A DNA stretch of 64,000 bases from Dactylosporangium sucinum (GCF_014647515.1 NZ_BMPI01000018.1:38704-102703); one strand, 5' to 3'; shown: positions 36,622 to 45,696, counted from the stretch's first letter. Numbers and translations are program-made. The notes: a model not told the origin generated them from the letters alone.

Positions 36622-38289
36622 GTGGTGCGCATCGATCCGATCATCGTCCGGGTCCGCCGGCTCCGCCCTCGGCGGCTGGTGCCCGTCGCCGTCGCGCGGC
36701 GCACCCGGCGCTACTGGGCGGCGGCGCGGCGGCAGTGGCGGCGCTCGCTGCAGGTCCGGGTCGTCGGCATCACCCTGCTGCTGTCCGCCACGCTCGTGCT
36801 GGCGTTCGGCTACACGGTGGCGTCACTGATCAGCCAAGGTGTGCTGCAGAGCAAGATCAACACGTCGAAGGAGCAGATCGCCAACGGCGCCGACTACGCC
36901 ACGCACGAGCTGGAAGGCTTCACGCAGGCCGACGACCCCGGCCTGCCGACCAAGCTGCGCACGGTCGCCGGCTCGCTGGCCAGTTCCATGGACGTGGCCG
37001 GCGCCGAGGTGATCCTGCTCCGGCGCAGCTCCGACCTCGCCGCCTCGTGGCCGGAGCGGGACGCTCACGCCGTCATGACGACGCGCGCCATGGAGCCGAT
37101 GCGCTCCCAGGTCGTCGGCAGCCGCCCGGGCACCTACCAGCAGATCGCCACGCTCGACGTCGGCATGGGTCAGCAGAAGTACCTCGTGCTGGGCACCCGG
37201 GTGGCCACCGCCGGCGATCCCGTCGAGCTGTATTACCTGCTGCCGCTCAAGGCGGAGGACGACCTCGTCCGGTTCGTCGCGCTGGTCGTCAACGTCACCG
37301 GCGTCGCCCTCGTCGCGCTGCTCGCCCTGATCGCCGCCATGATGACCCGGCTCGTCGTCAAGCCGGTCCGGGTCGCCGCCCGCACGGCGCAGCGGCTCTC
37401 CGCCGGCCTGCTCGACCAGCGCATGCAGGTGAGGGGCGAGGACGACCTGGCCCGGCTGGCCGCCGCGTTCAACCAGATGGCGGCCAACCTGCAGCGCCAG
37501 ATCGTGCGCCTGGAGGAGATGTCGCGCCTGCAGCGCCGGTTCACCTCCGACGTCTCGCACGAGCTGCGCACGCCCCTGACCACCGTCCGGATGGCGGCCG
37601 ACCTGCTGTTCGCCTCCCGCGAGGACTTCGACCCGGCCGCGGCACGCAGCGCCGAGCTGCTGCAGGCCGAGCTGGACCGGTTCGAGGGGCTGCTCGCCGA
37701 CCTGCTGGAGATCAGCCGGTTCGACGCCGGGTTCGCGGCGCTCGACGCCGAGCCGACCGACCTGGTGCCGGTCGTCCGGCGGGTCGGCGACCGGCTGGAG
37801 TCGCTCGCCGAGCGCTGCGGGGTCGAGCTGAAGATCGAGACCCCCGACACCGAGGTCATCGCCGAGGTCGACCCCCGGCGGGTCGAGCGGATCCTGCGCA
37901 ACCTGGTCGGCAACGCGGTCGAGCACGGCGAGGGCAAGCCGGTGATCGTCCGGCTGGCCGCAGACGGCTCCGCGGTTGCCGTGACCGTCCGCGACCACGG
38001 CGTCGGCCTCAAGACGGGAGAGGAGAAACTGGTGTTCAACCGCTTCTGGCGGGCCGACCCGTCCCGCGCGCGCCAGACCGGCGGCACCGGCCTCGGCCTG
38101 TCGATCAGCCTGGAGGACGCCCGCCTGCACGGCGGCTGGCTGGAGGCGTGGGGCGCCCCGGGCAAGGGCGCCCAGTTCCGCCTCACCCTGCCCGCCCGCA
38201 ACGGCGACCGCCTCGTCTCCTCGCCCCTGCGCCTCGTCCCCGACGACGCCCGCGCCGACGAGGCGGCCCTGATCGGAGAAACCCCGTGA
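36622..38289 (+). CDS. mtrB: Sensor histidine kinase MtrB
   Basis: A 555-residue membrane kinase. Spans at about residues 46-70 and 217-241 enclose an extracytoplasmic sensor loop of about 145 residues. A HAMP domain follows (about 245-295), then the H-box FTSDVSHELRTPL with H313, the N-box NLVGNAVEHG, and G-boxes ending GGTGLGLSI. It phosphorylates MtrA. The GTG start is ten bases after mtrA. Its stop overlaps the lpqB GTG. Confidence 0.95.
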   Translation: MVRIDPIIVRVRRLRPRRLVPVAVARRTRRYWAAARRQWRRSLQVRVVGITLLLSATLVLAFGYTVASLISQGVLQSKINTSKEQIANGADYATHELEGFTQADDPGLPTKLRTVAGSLASSMDVAGAEVILLRRSSDLAASWPERDAHAVMTTRAMEPMRSQVVGSRPGTYQQIATLDVGMGQQKYLVLGTRVATAGDPVELYYLLPLKAEDDLVRFVALVVNVTGVALVALLALIAAMMTRLVVKPVRVAARTAQRLSAGLLDQRMQVRGEDDLARLAAAFNQMAANLQRQIVRLEEMSRLQRRFTSDVSHELRTPLTTVRMAADLLFASREDFDPAAARSAELLQAELDRFEGLLADLLEISRFDAGFAALDAEPTDLVPVVRRVGDRLESLAERCGVELKIETPDTEVIAEVDPRRVERILRNLVGNAVEHGEGKPVIVRLAADGSAVAVTVRDHGVGLKTGEEKLVFNRFWRADPSRARQTGGTGLGLSISLEDARLHGGWLEAWGAPGKGAQFRLTLPARNGDRLVSSPLRLVPDDARADEAALIGETP

Positions 38290-40199
38290 CCGCCCCACGC
38301 CCCGCAACCCGGCGCCGACTGATCGGGCCGCTGGCGATCGGGGCGCTGCTCGGCACGATGCTGGTCGCCGGGTGCGGGCTGCCGGGTGAGACCCCGCCGA
38401 AGTACCTGGAGCCGGCCGTCACCGCCAACCCGACCCCCGACCGCGCCCAGCAGCCGCCCTCGCCGAAGGACGCGGCGACCGCGCCGGAGCTGGTCTCGCG
38501 CTTCCTCGAGGCGTCGGTCGGGGGCAATCAGGCGGAGGGCGACGAGGCGCGCAACACCACGCAGAACCGGATGCGCGAGTTCCTGACGCCCGATGCCCGC
38601 AAGACGTGGCAGCCCGGGGAGGAACTGGAGGTGGTTCGGGCCACCTATGAGCCGCAGAAGGCGAAGGACCCGACAGATCCGAAGAACGCCGGCCGGTGGA
38701 TCGTGCCGGTGACCATGGAGTCGATCGGGATACTGACCCCGACCGGCATCCTGCGGCACGCCCAGCCGCTGACCCGCGAGTGGGATGCCGAGGTCGCGAC
38801 GGTCAACGGGCAGTTGCTGATCGCCAATCCGCAGGACGGCCTGCTGCTGATCAGCAGCACCGGCCTGGACTACTGGTACAAGCAGCAACCGGTGTACTTC
38901 TGGGAGTCGCGCAACGACAACCCGAAGCTGGTGCCCGACCTCCGGTACATGTCCACGCTGCTGTCGCGGGCCCAGCGGGTCCAGGAGGTCCTCGACTGGC
39001 TGCGCAAGGGCCCGTCCGATCAGGTCGCGCCGGTCGCGAGCGCGCTCTCGGCAGACATCGACAGCAAGGACGTCCCGTCGGCCGGGCGCGACGCGGTCAC
39101 CATCAATCTCGGCATCAAGGCCGTCGGCAAGGACGAGGAGGTGCGCCGGGCGGCGCGGCAGATCCGCTGGTCGCTGGACGGGCATCCGCAGGTCACGTTG
39201 ACGATCGAGGGCCGGGATGCGGGCTTCACGGCCGACGGCTACGAGAACGACAACGCGGCGGCCGGCCTCGCCGCCGACAGCGATCCGGAGCGGTTCAGCA
39301 TCGCCAACATGTCCGCACGGCCGGTCGACGGGGCCGGGACGCCGAACCTCTTCGCGCCCGGTGGGGACAACACGTCGGTGGTGTCCGCGGCCATCAACCG
39401 AGCGAAGAACCGGGCCGCGCTCGTGCGCAAGGTGGACAAGAAGGAGGTGCTGTACGTCAGCACGCCCGATGCCACCACCGCGAACCCGCCGAAGTACGTG
39501 ACGACGGTGCCCGAGGTGAGCGGCGCGTCGCTGAGCCGGCCGGTATGGATCGACCGTCCGACACCGATGTTTCTCGTCTCCGACGGCACGTCCCTGTGGG
39601 CCGTCACACCGCCGACCGCCGACCAGGCCCAGGCAAAGGCCGAAAAGGTCCTCGGCCCGGCGGGTGCGAAGCCCGACTCCAGTCTCAGCCTCGGCATCAC
39701 GTCGCTGGCGGTCGCGCCCGAGGGGAGGCGGATCGCCTTCGTCTCCGGTGCGGCCGTCAGCGTGGCGCCGTTGCTGTTCGACAGCGGCAAGATCAGTCTC
39801 GGCGTGTTCCAGGAGGTCCGCACCACGCTCGGCGGGGCCAGGTCGGTCGGCTGGATCACCGAGACGACGCTCGCCGTCGGCGGGGTCAGGTCGGGCCTGC
39901 CGATCGACCAGGCGTATTCGCTGGTGTCGATCACGGTTGACGGCACCGCCGAGAAGCCGCTGCCGGGGCGCTCGCCGTTCGCGACCGCGCCGTACGTGAT
40001 CGACAACATGTCGGTGCGCACCGCGGACCCGCTCGGGCCGCAGGGCGGCGTGCTGATCATGTTCGAGTCGAACGGCATCGCGTACACGGTGGACAACGAG
40101 GGGATCCGCGCCGTCACGCTCGGCCCGCAGCCGTCCGCCTCGCCGAGCGCGCAGGCCGGCGCGCCGCCGGTGGCGAAGGCGCCGTTCTACGCGGACTGA
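38286..40199 (+). CDS. lpqB: Lipoprotein LpqB
   Basis: A 637-residue lipoprotein with lipobox VAGC (C30). An N-terminal GerMN-type domain (SADIDSKDVPSAGRDAVTIN in its second half) is followed by a C-terminal beta-propeller-like region. Actinobacterial LpqB interacts with the MtrB sensor and modulates MtrA phosphorylation. It is coupled to mtrB by a GTGA overlap, as in mycobacteria and Streptomyces. Confidence 0.93.
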   Translation: MTAPRPATRRRLIGPLAIGALLGTMLVAGCGLPGETPPKYLEPAVTANPTPDRAQQPPSPKDAATAPELVSRFLEASVGGNQAEGDEARNTTQNRMREFLTPDARKTWQPGEELEVVRATYEPQKAKDPTDPKNAGRWIVPVTMESIGILTPTGILRHAQPLTREWDAEVATVNGQLLIANPQDGLLLISSTGLDYWYKQQPVYFWESRNDNPKLVPDLRYMSTLLSRAQRVQEVLDWLRKGPSDQVAPVASALSADIDSKDVPSAGRDAVTINLGIKAVGKDEEVRRAARQIRWSLDGHPQVTLTIEGRDAGFTADGYENDNAAAGLAADSDPERFSIANMSARPVDGAGTPNLFAPGGDNTSVVSAAINRAKNRAALVRKVDKKEVLYVSTPDATTANPPKYVTTVPEVSGASLSRPVWIDRPTPMFLVSDGTSLWAVTPPTADQAQAKAEKVLGPAGAKPDSSLSLGITSLAVAPEGRRIAFVSGAAVSVAPLLFDSGKISLGVFQEVRTTLGGARSVGWITETTLAVGGVRSGLPIDQAYSLVSITVDGTAEKPLPGRSPFATAPYVIDNMSVRTADPLGPQGGVLIMFESNGIAYTVDNEGIRAVTLGPQPSASPSAQAGAPPVAKAPFYAD

Positions 40200-40202
40200 G
40201 CC

Positions 40203-41051
40203 GTGTTCCTCGCCGATCTCGTCGACTTGGTGCTGCCGGCCGCCTGCGCCGGTTGCGAGCAGCCGGCCCGCGGTCCGCTGTGCGTCCCCTGTCGGGCGGC
40301 CTTCCACGCGGCCGTCCCGCAGCGCACCCGGCCCGACCCCGAGCCGCCGGGGATGCCGCCGGTGTACGCGCTGGCGGCGTACGCGGGGTCGATGCGCGCG
40401 GCCCTGCTGCAGTACAAGGAGAAGGGCCGCCGCGAGCTGGCCCAGGACCTCGGCGAGGCGCTGGCCCGGGTCGTCGTCCGCGCCCTGCGCACTCCGGCCG
40501 AGGGGCAGGCGGGCCAAGCGCCACCGGGATGGGCCGCCCCGGCGAGCAACGCGGCGGGCCGGTGGTCGGCTGGGGTCGGGCGGGCCGGGCGGGCCGGGCA
40601 GGCCGGGCGGGTCGGCCAGGTCGGGCGGGTCGGCCAGGTCGGGCGGGCCGGGCGGGTCGGGCAGGTGGTGCTGGTGCCGGTGCCCGCTACGGCGGCGGCG
40701 GTGCGGGAGCGGCACGGGGATCACATGGTGCGGCTGGCCAGGGCCGCTGCCCGGATGCTGCCCGATGCGGGCGTCGTCATGCCGTTGCGGGCCTTGCCGA
40801 AGCGTGGGGACTCCGCCGAGTTGTCCGCCGGTGAGCGGGCGGCGGCGGCGCGTGGGGCGTTCGCGCTGCGGCCGCGCGGGGTGGCCGAGCTGCGGGCGCG
40901 GGTCGCGGGTGGCGCCGCCGTGGTCGTCGTCGACGACATTGTCACGACCGGGGCCACGCTGGCGGCCGCCGCGGCGTGGGTGGCCCGAGTCGGGGGAGCC
41001 GTGCCGCGCGCGGCGGTGCTGGCGGCCACGCAACGCCAGCGCGGGATGTAG
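40203..41051 (+). CDS. ComF-family phosphoribosyltransferase-like protein
   Basis: A 282-residue protein. The N terminus has the paired cysteines of a zinc finger (ACAGCEQ ... LCVPCRAAF, residues about 17-39). The C terminus has the PRPP-loop VVVVDDIVTTGATLAAA (about 239-255). ComF proteins handle single-stranded DNA in transformation of other bacteria. The actinobacterial role is unknown. Residues about 123-155 are a run of Gly/Arg/Val/Gln (GRVGQVGRVGQVGRAGR) encoded by a DNA repeat and are not part of the family. It is three bases after lpqB. Confidence 0.82.
   Translation: MFLADLVDLVLPAACAGCEQPARGPLCVPCRAAFHAAVPQRTRPDPEPPGMPPVYALAAYAGSMRAALLQYKEKGRRELAQDLGEALARVVVRALRTPAEGQAGQAPPGWAAPASNAAGRWSAGVGRAGRAGQAGRVGQVGRVGQVGRAGRVGQVVLVPVPATAAAVRERHGDHMVRLARAAARMLPDAGVVMPLRALPKRGDSAELSAGERAAAARGAFALRPRGVAELRARVAGGAAVVVVDDIVTTGATLAAAAAWVARVGGAVPRAAVLAATQRQRGM
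40572..40666 (+). repeat. Nine-bp-periodic repeat inside the comF-like gene
   Basis: GGTCGGGCG / GGTCGGCCA / GGGCGGGCC units alternate for about 95 bp, including two exact copies of an 18-bp double unit. The length is a multiple of three per unit, so the reading frame is kept and a Gly-Arg-Val-Gln tract results. Confidence 0.8.
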
Positions 41052-41066
41052 CCGCCGCGCGGGGTC

Positions 41067-41274
41067 GTCGGCCAGGGCAACGGACGGGCCAGGACAACGG
41101 ATGAGCCAACAGCAGCGAATGGGCCAGGGCAGCGGACGGGCCAGGGCGGCGGGCGAGCCGGGGCAGCGGATGAGCCAACGGCAGCGGATGAGCCAACGGC
41201 ACCGGATGAGCCAACGGCACCGGACGGGCCAGGGCGGCGGACAGGCCGGGGCAGCGGACGAACCAAAGGGCGCG
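41067..41274. repeat. Tandem minisatellite, 17-18-bp units
   Basis: About eleven head-to-tail units of the forms ATGAGCCAACGGCAGCGG and ACGGGCCAGGGCAGCGG. Two units at 41188-41205 and 41206-41223 are identical. It begins just after the comF-like stop. A frame through it would encode RMSQRQ repeats, but there is no ribosome site and no continuation with normal codon use, so it is listed as non-coding. Confidence 0.85.
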
Positions 41275-41540
41275 AGCCACCTCGCGCTCGGCGGCGCGTC
41301 ATGTGTGTCCCGTCAGCCGGGCGGGCCGTCGCGGTCCGTCCAACCCGCCGTCGCACGGCGTCGGCGCGCGGGCGGGAGGCCGTCGGAGGCCGGGCGCCGG
41401 AGGGTCGGGGAGATCCCGATCCGTCCCCCGCGGGGCCTTCTGGCCGCTACGCAACGTCAGCGTTTGGTGTTGCGCTTCATGTTGGTTTGCACCGAACGTT
41501 ACTCCTTGCGTTGCGTGGGGTAATCCCGGAGGAGGGTTTC
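41275..41540. other. Non-coding stretch upstream of hpf
   Basis: No gene is supported here. The GC content falls from about 41440, where GGTTTGCACCGAACG and CGTTGCGTGGGGTAAT may include the promoter for the downstream small frame and hpf. The window between comF and hpf is about 730 bp in all. Confidence 0.4.
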
Positions 41541-41624
41541 ATGACTCGCCACCCTTCTTCTTGTGAACCGGGGGTGACTAGCGGCTGTCCGCGGTTTAAC
41601 GTCGAGAGACGACCAATGCTCTGA
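41541..41624 (+). CDS. Candidate 27-residue small ORF in the hpf leader
   Basis: An ATG at 41541 stands behind an unusually strong GGAGGAGGG (41528-41536) and opens a 27-codon frame (MTRHPSSCEP ... ERRPML). A short hairpin GTGGCC-GA-GGCCAC (41625-41638) begins one base after the stop, and a second GGGAGG follows. This layout suits a leader peptide that could control hpf, but the peptide has no known relatives that I recognise and may not be made. Confidence 0.3.
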   Translation: MTRHPSSCEPGVTSGCPRFNVERRPML

Positions 41625-41783
41625 GTGGCCGAGGCCACGAAGGGAGGAAGCTGACACCCGCAGTTTCGGTCGCGTGCCGCGTGGGCTCAGCCTCTGGGGA
41701 GGCGCGTTTCCGGCCGAGCAGTCCAGACACAACCCGAAACCCGAACCCTGTTTTCTTTGAAAGACCCGTGGGGGAGGTCAGGA

Positions 41784-42425
41784 GTGGACATCGTCGTCAA
41801 GGGCCGCAACGTCGAGGTGCCCGACCACTACCGGCAGCATGTCGCCGACAAGCTGGCCAAGGTCGAGCGATACGACCACAAGCTCATCCGCGTCGACGTC
41901 GAGCTGTTTCACGAGCGCAATCCTCGCCAGTCGGACTACTGCCAGCGCGTCGAGATCACGTGCTACTCGCGTGGGCCGGTGATCCGGGCGGAGGCTTGCG
42001 CCGCGGACTTCTACAGCGCATTGGACACCGCCATCAACAAGCTGGACAGCCGCCTCAGCCGGGCCGCTGACCGCAGGCGGGTCCATCGGGGCCGGCACGC
42101 GCCGGTTTCCGTCGCCGCGGCGACCGCGTCACTCGCATTCACACCACCCGAGCGGTATTCCACCGCGGCGGCGGCTGTTCCGGCCGAGTCCGCGGAGCGC
42201 GAAACCGGCGGCTTCGACCTGATCGAAGAGGCCGATGACCAGCCGTGGCACATCGTCCGGGAGAAGGAGCACCCGGGCGAGCCGATGACCGTCGACGACG
42301 CACTGTTCCACATGGAGCTGCTCGGCCACGACTTCTACCTGTTCAACGACAAGGAGTCGGGCCGGCCAAGCGTGGTCTACCGGCGCCGGGCCTACGATTA
42401 CGGCGTCATGAGCCTGGGGATGTAA
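41784..42425 (+). CDS. hpf: Long-form ribosome hibernation promoting factor
   Basis: A 213-residue long HPF. The N-terminal S30AE domain (residues 1-100) has GRNVEVPDHYRQHVADKLAK, with the second helix DFYSALDTAINKLDSRLSR. After a variable linker, the C-terminal dimerisation domain carries EPMTVDDALFHMELLGHDFY and VVYRRRAYDYGVMSL. It pairs 70S ribosomes into 100S dimers in stationary phase or stress. The GTG start follows GGGGGAGGTCAGGA. The leader of more than 150 bases and the small ORF suggest stress control, but no sigma-factor site is clear. Confidence 0.93.
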   Translation: MDIVVKGRNVEVPDHYRQHVADKLAKVERYDHKLIRVDVELFHERNPRQSDYCQRVEITCYSRGPVIRAEACAADFYSALDTAINKLDSRLSRAADRRRVHRGRHAPVSVAAATASLAFTPPERYSTAAAAVPAESAERETGGFDLIEEADDQPWHIVREKEHPGEPMTVDDALFHMELLGHDFYLFNDKESGRPSVVYRRRAYDYGVMSLGM

Positions 42426-42436
42426 CAGCAGATGAC

Positions 42437-42467
42437 GAAGGCGGGCCCGGTGCCAGGGCCCGCCTTC
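42437..42467. terminator. Bidirectional terminator between hpf and the phosphodiesterase gene
   Basis: A perfect 12-bp stem (42437-42448 with 42456-42467), loop GGTGCCA, in the convergent space. A-rich and T-rich flanks are short. Confidence 0.7.
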
Positions 42468-42480
42468 AGCAACAGCGCGA

Positions 42481-42548
42481 ACAGCCGGCGCGCCACAGGT
42501 CGGTCAGAGCGAACGGCGCGGACAACCGGCGCGCCACAGGTCGGTCAG
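42481..42548. repeat. 27-bp direct repeat
   Basis: The stretch 42481-42507 recurs at 42522-42548 with one mismatch (period 41 bp). The shared core is GGCGCGCCACAGGTCGGTCA. It lies just beyond the stop of the minus-strand phosphodiesterase gene and looks like a local duplication. Confidence 0.75.
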
Positions 42549-42557
42549 CACGGCGGC

Positions 42558-43670
42558 TCAGGACTTCCAGAGGTCCCGGGCCAGGTAGGCGGTGTCCGGG
42601 TAGTCGGCGAAGACGCCGTCCAGCCCCGCGGCCAGGAACGTCCTGATCTCGGTCAGGATGTCGCCCCACGCGTTCGGGTCGGTGCCCGTGCGCAGGTTGA
42701 GCGGCAGGAACTGGTTCTCGTTGCGGAACGTCCACGCGTGGACCTTCAGGCCCCGCGCGTGCGCGTCGCGGATCAGCGGCGAGGGCTCCAGCAGGTTGCC
42801 GGCCGCGTCCCGCGGGATGACCAGGTTCTTCGTCGCGCCCACGCCGTTGGTGAACGTCTTGAGCCAGTCCAGGCCGGCCGGCTTCGCGAGGTCGGCCCAG
42901 GTGCGCGGGTCGCCGCTGACCCGGAAGTCGTACGGCTGGCCGACCGCGTCGAGCAGCACGACGGACGGCGTGTCGACCAGGGCGCGCAGCTTCTTGATGC
43001 TGGTCGGCTCGAACGACTGCAGGAAGACCGGCGCGTTGCGCCCCGCGAGGTCGTTGCGCTTGAGCACCCGGGCGACGAGCGGCTCCAGGGCGAGGCCGAC
43101 CGAGGCGAAGTACGTCGGGTGCTTCGTCTCCGGGTAGACGCCGATGGTCCGGCCGAGGCGCTTGCCCTCGGTGCGGGCGAGGTCGATGACCTCCTGGAGG
43201 GTCGGGATCTCGAAGAGCCCGTTGTAGATCGTGTTGTGCGTGCGGACGGCGGGCAGCCGCTCGACGGCCCGCAGCGTCTTGAGCTCGGCGAGCGTGAAGT
43301 CCTCGGTGAAGAAGCCGGTGACCGTGACCCCGTCGATCGTCTTGGTGGCCTTGCGGGAGGCGAACTGCGGCTTCGAGGCGACGTCCGTGGTACCGGAGAT
43401 CTCGTTCTCGTGCCGGGCGACGAGCTGGCCGTCCTTGGTCGGCACCAGGTCGGGCTCGATGAAGTCCGCGCCCATCGCGATGGCCAGCCGGTAGGCGGCC
43501 AGCGTGTGCTCCGGGCGGTGGCCGCTCGCGCCACGGTGGCCGATGACCAGCGGACGGCGCAACGACGTGGAGTCGTGGGCGTGAGCCGCGGACGGGCTGA
43601 CAAGGGTTGCGGGGAGGACGGCCGCGCCGGCGGCCGCCCCCATGCCGGAAATCACTGCACGACGACGCAT
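42558..43670 (-). CDS. glpQ: Secreted glycerophosphodiester phosphodiesterase
   Basis: A 370-residue GDPD-family enzyme that splits glycerophosphodiesters into glycerol 3-phosphate and an alcohol. An MRRRAVISGMG start and a cut after AHA suggest export, probably by Tat. The catalytic HRGASGHRPEHT block gives the two histidines and the glutamate. MGADFIEPDLVPTKDGQLV gives the metal-binding Glu and Asp and the second substrate site, followed by HENEISGTTDV. The C-terminal AWTFRNENQF is typical of periplasmic GlpQ. It is a single minus-strand gene. Confidence 0.92.
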   Translation of the reverse strand: MRRRAVISGMGAAAGAAVLPATLVSPSAAHAHDSTSLRRPLVIGHRGASGHRPEHTLAAYRLAIAMGADFIEPDLVPTKDGQLVARHENEISGTTDVASKPQFASRKATKTIDGVTVTGFFTEDFTLAELKTLRAVERLPAVRTHNTIYNGLFEIPTLQEVIDLARTEGKRLGRTIGVYPETKHPTYFASVGLALEPLVARVLKRNDLAGRNAPVFLQSFEPTSIKKLRALVDTPSVVLLDAVGQPYDFRVSGDPRTWADLAKPAGLDWLKTFTNGVGATKNLVIPRDAAGNLLEPSPLIRDAHARGLKVHAWTFRNENQFLPLNLRTGTDPNAWGDILTEIRTFLAAGLDGVFADYPDTAYLARDLWKS

Positions 43671-43711
43671 GCGCCTGATGGAAGTTGGCGCACAGCAACA
43701 TCGGATGACGA

Positions 43712-44548
43712 CTAGGTGGCCGCCGGGCGCAGTTTGGCGAACGCAACGTTGTCGATGCGAGTCCCGTCCGGGCCTGGCAGTTTGCCGGGCTGGATTCCTT
43801 CCCGGAAGTAACCGGCCCGCTCCAGCACGCGCTGCGAGGCGACGTTGTCCTCCGCGGTGCCGGCGGTCATGCGGGCCATGCCGATCTCGAAGCCCCAGTC
43901 GGTGATCAGCCGGGCCGCCCGGCTGGCGTACCCGTTGCCCCGCGCGTCCGGCGACAGGCTGTACCCGATCATCGCCTCGCGCAGCACAGGCTCGTTGTAG
44001 AAGAGCGCGATCTCGCCGAGGTACGCGCCGTCGCCCGCCCGCCGGATCGTGCACTCGGCCCGCCGGCCCTCCAGCCACCGCGACTCGGCCTCGGCGCACT
44101 GCCGCCGGACGACGGCGGGGTCCATGGGCGTCCCGACGACCGACCGCCCGCTCACGTCCGGGAGGATGCGCATGGTGTACGTGCTGTCGCTGTCCTCGGC
44201 GGTCAGCGGACGCAGGACGACGACCCCGTCGGTGAGCGCGCCGCCGGGCAGGTCGGGCAGCGCGCGCGGGGAGGGGCCGTCCGGGTCGCCGGCCACCCGG
44301 CCCCAGACGACCAGGTCGAGCCGTGCCCCGGAGGCGTCGGCGCCGGCCCCGCGGGCGACCCCCTCGCGGGTGTAACCCGCGGCGATCGCGACCCGTTGCG
44401 TCCGGCCGTCGATCAGCGGCGCCTGGAGGTACAACCGGCGCAGACCGCTGCCGAACAGCTCCTCCCCGAACCGGGCGAGCTCCTCGGGGCCGGCCGCCTC
44501 CGCAAACACCTCGGCGACGCCCTCGCCGCGCCCGGCGTGCCGGATCAT
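43712..44548 (-). CDS. GNAT-family N-acetyltransferase with a degenerate N-terminal half-domain
   Basis: A 278-residue protein. The C-terminal 170 residues form a complete GNAT domain (VVLRPLTAEDSDSTYTM to FEIGMARMTAGTAEDNVASQRVLERAGY), with the acetyl-CoA loop LSPDARGNGYASRA. The first 85 residues resemble only the second half of a GNAT fold (RVAIAAGYTREGVARGA) and lack the cofactor loop, so this part is probably a remnant. Substrate unknown. The ATG overlaps the upstream GNAT gene's stop (ATGA). Confidence 0.75.
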   Translation of the reverse strand: MIRHAGRGEGVAEVFAEAAGPEELARFGEELFGSGLRRLYLQAPLIDGRTQRVAIAAGYTREGVARGAGADASGARLDLVVWGRVAGDPDGPSPRALPDLPGGALTDGVVVLRPLTAEDSDSTYTMRILPDVSGRSVVGTPMDPAVVRRQCAEAESRWLEGRRAECTIRRAGDGAYLGEIALFYNEPVLREAMIGYSLSPDARGNGYASRAARLITDWGFEIGMARMTAGTAEDNVASQRVLERAGYFREGIQPGKLPGPDGTRIDNVAFAKLRPAAT

Positions 44549-45696
44549 CGGCCGAGGTCCTTCGCCAGCAGCGTCGCCACCCAGCCGTCGACGCGGGCAC
44601 CCCGCTGCTCGCAGCTTTCCCGCTGTACACCTTCCACCACGAAACCCACCCTCTCCGCGACGCGTCGCGATCCGTCGTTGCCCACGTGCGCCCGCCAGAC
44701 GATCCGGCCGAGCGCGAGCCTGTCGAAGCCGTAGTGGCAGATGGCGCGGGCGCCGGCGATCATGTACCCCTTGCCGCGCACCCACGGCGCCGATGTGTAC
44801 CCGATCTCGGCGGTGACCGGGTCGGTCGGGCTGATCCGCAGGTCGGCGGTGCCGGCGAACCGGTCGTCGGCGTCGGCCAGCACGAACCCCGCGCCGGTGC
44901 CGCGCAGCCAGCCGTCGGGGTACCGGTGCTGGATGAAGTCGTGCGCGTGCTCGGGGCCGTAGTCGTGCGGGACCGAGGTCCACTCGACCGTGTCCGGGTC
45001 GCGGAACGTCGCCACGATGTCGTCCAGGTCGCTCTCGCGGGCCGGGCGCAGGGTGACCGGCCCGGCCGGGAGCCGCTCGGGCGGGTGGCTGAACGCCTGG
45101 GCCCGCAGCGCGCCCGGGCCGCCCGGCGCCACCCACGCCGGCGGGGTGTCGCAGACCTCGCCCGGCAGCAGCACACCCAGCCAGCCGTCGGTGAACCCGC
45201 CGCCGCGGGCCGGCAGCCCCGCCCGCACCACTCCGTCGAACGTGAAACCGATGCGCTCCGCCGCCAGCCGGGAGGCGTGGTTGCCGACCTCCGCCCGCCA
45301 GACCAGCCGGCGCAGCCGCAGCACCTCGAACGCCCAGTGCGCCACCGCGCGCCCGGCCCGCTCGGCGACCCGCCGCCCGCGCGCCCACGGTGCCACCCAC
45401 GTGCCCAGCTCCGCGTGGCGCTCGGCCCGGTCGAGCGCGACCAGGCCGGCCGAGCCGAGCAGGTCACCCGTGCGGGCGTCGAACACCCCGAGCGGGGCCG
45501 CGGTCTCCGCGGCCCACGAGGCCGGCGAGAGCACGCGGACGAAGTCCGCCGCGTGTTCGCGCAGGTAGGGGACCGGAACCATGGTCCAGCGCTGGATCAG
45601 CGGATCCTGGCACGCCTGGAAGACGCGCTCCGCGTCCTCGGCGTGCCAGGCGCGCAGGACGAGCCCGTCGCCGGTGGTCAGTTCGATCGGCTCCAT
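44545..45696 (-). CDS. Tandem-domain GNAT acetyltransferase
   Basis: A 383-residue protein with two GNAT_3-type (RimJ/RimL-like) domains. One covers about residues 10-180 with the cofactor loop WVAPWARGRRVAERA, the other about 205-375 with YTSAPWVRGKGYMIAGA. Both end in the RRLVWRAEVGNHASR or GRIVWRAHVGNDGSR motif followed by ERIGF or ERVGF. Such duplicated acetyltransferases may modify N termini or small molecules. Nothing fixes the target. ATG 45696 is preferred; 45723 is an alternative. It is coupled to the following GNAT gene. Confidence 0.78.
   Translation of the reverse strand: MEPIELTTGDGLVLRAWHAEDAERVFQACQDPLIQRWTMVPVPYLREHAADFVRVLSPASWAAETAAPLGVFDARTGDLLGSAGLVALDRAERHAELGTWVAPWARGRRVAERAGRAVAHWAFEVLRLRRLVWRAEVGNHASRLAAERIGFTFDGVVRAGLPARGGGFTDGWLGVLLPGEVCDTPPAWVAPGGPGALRAQAFSHPPERLPAGPVTLRPARESDLDDIVATFRDPDTVEWTSVPHDYGPEHAHDFIQHRYPDGWLRGTGAGFVLADADDRFAGTADLRISPTDPVTAEIGYTSAPWVRGKGYMIAGARAICHYGFDRLALGRIVWRAHVGNDGSRRVAERVGFVVEGVQRESCEQRGARVDGWVATLLAKDLGR

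Noticed and set aside
41067..41274. CRISPR-like array
   Set aside because: The units are directly adjacent without spacers, there are no cas genes, and the unit length is 17-18 bp. It is a minisatellite.
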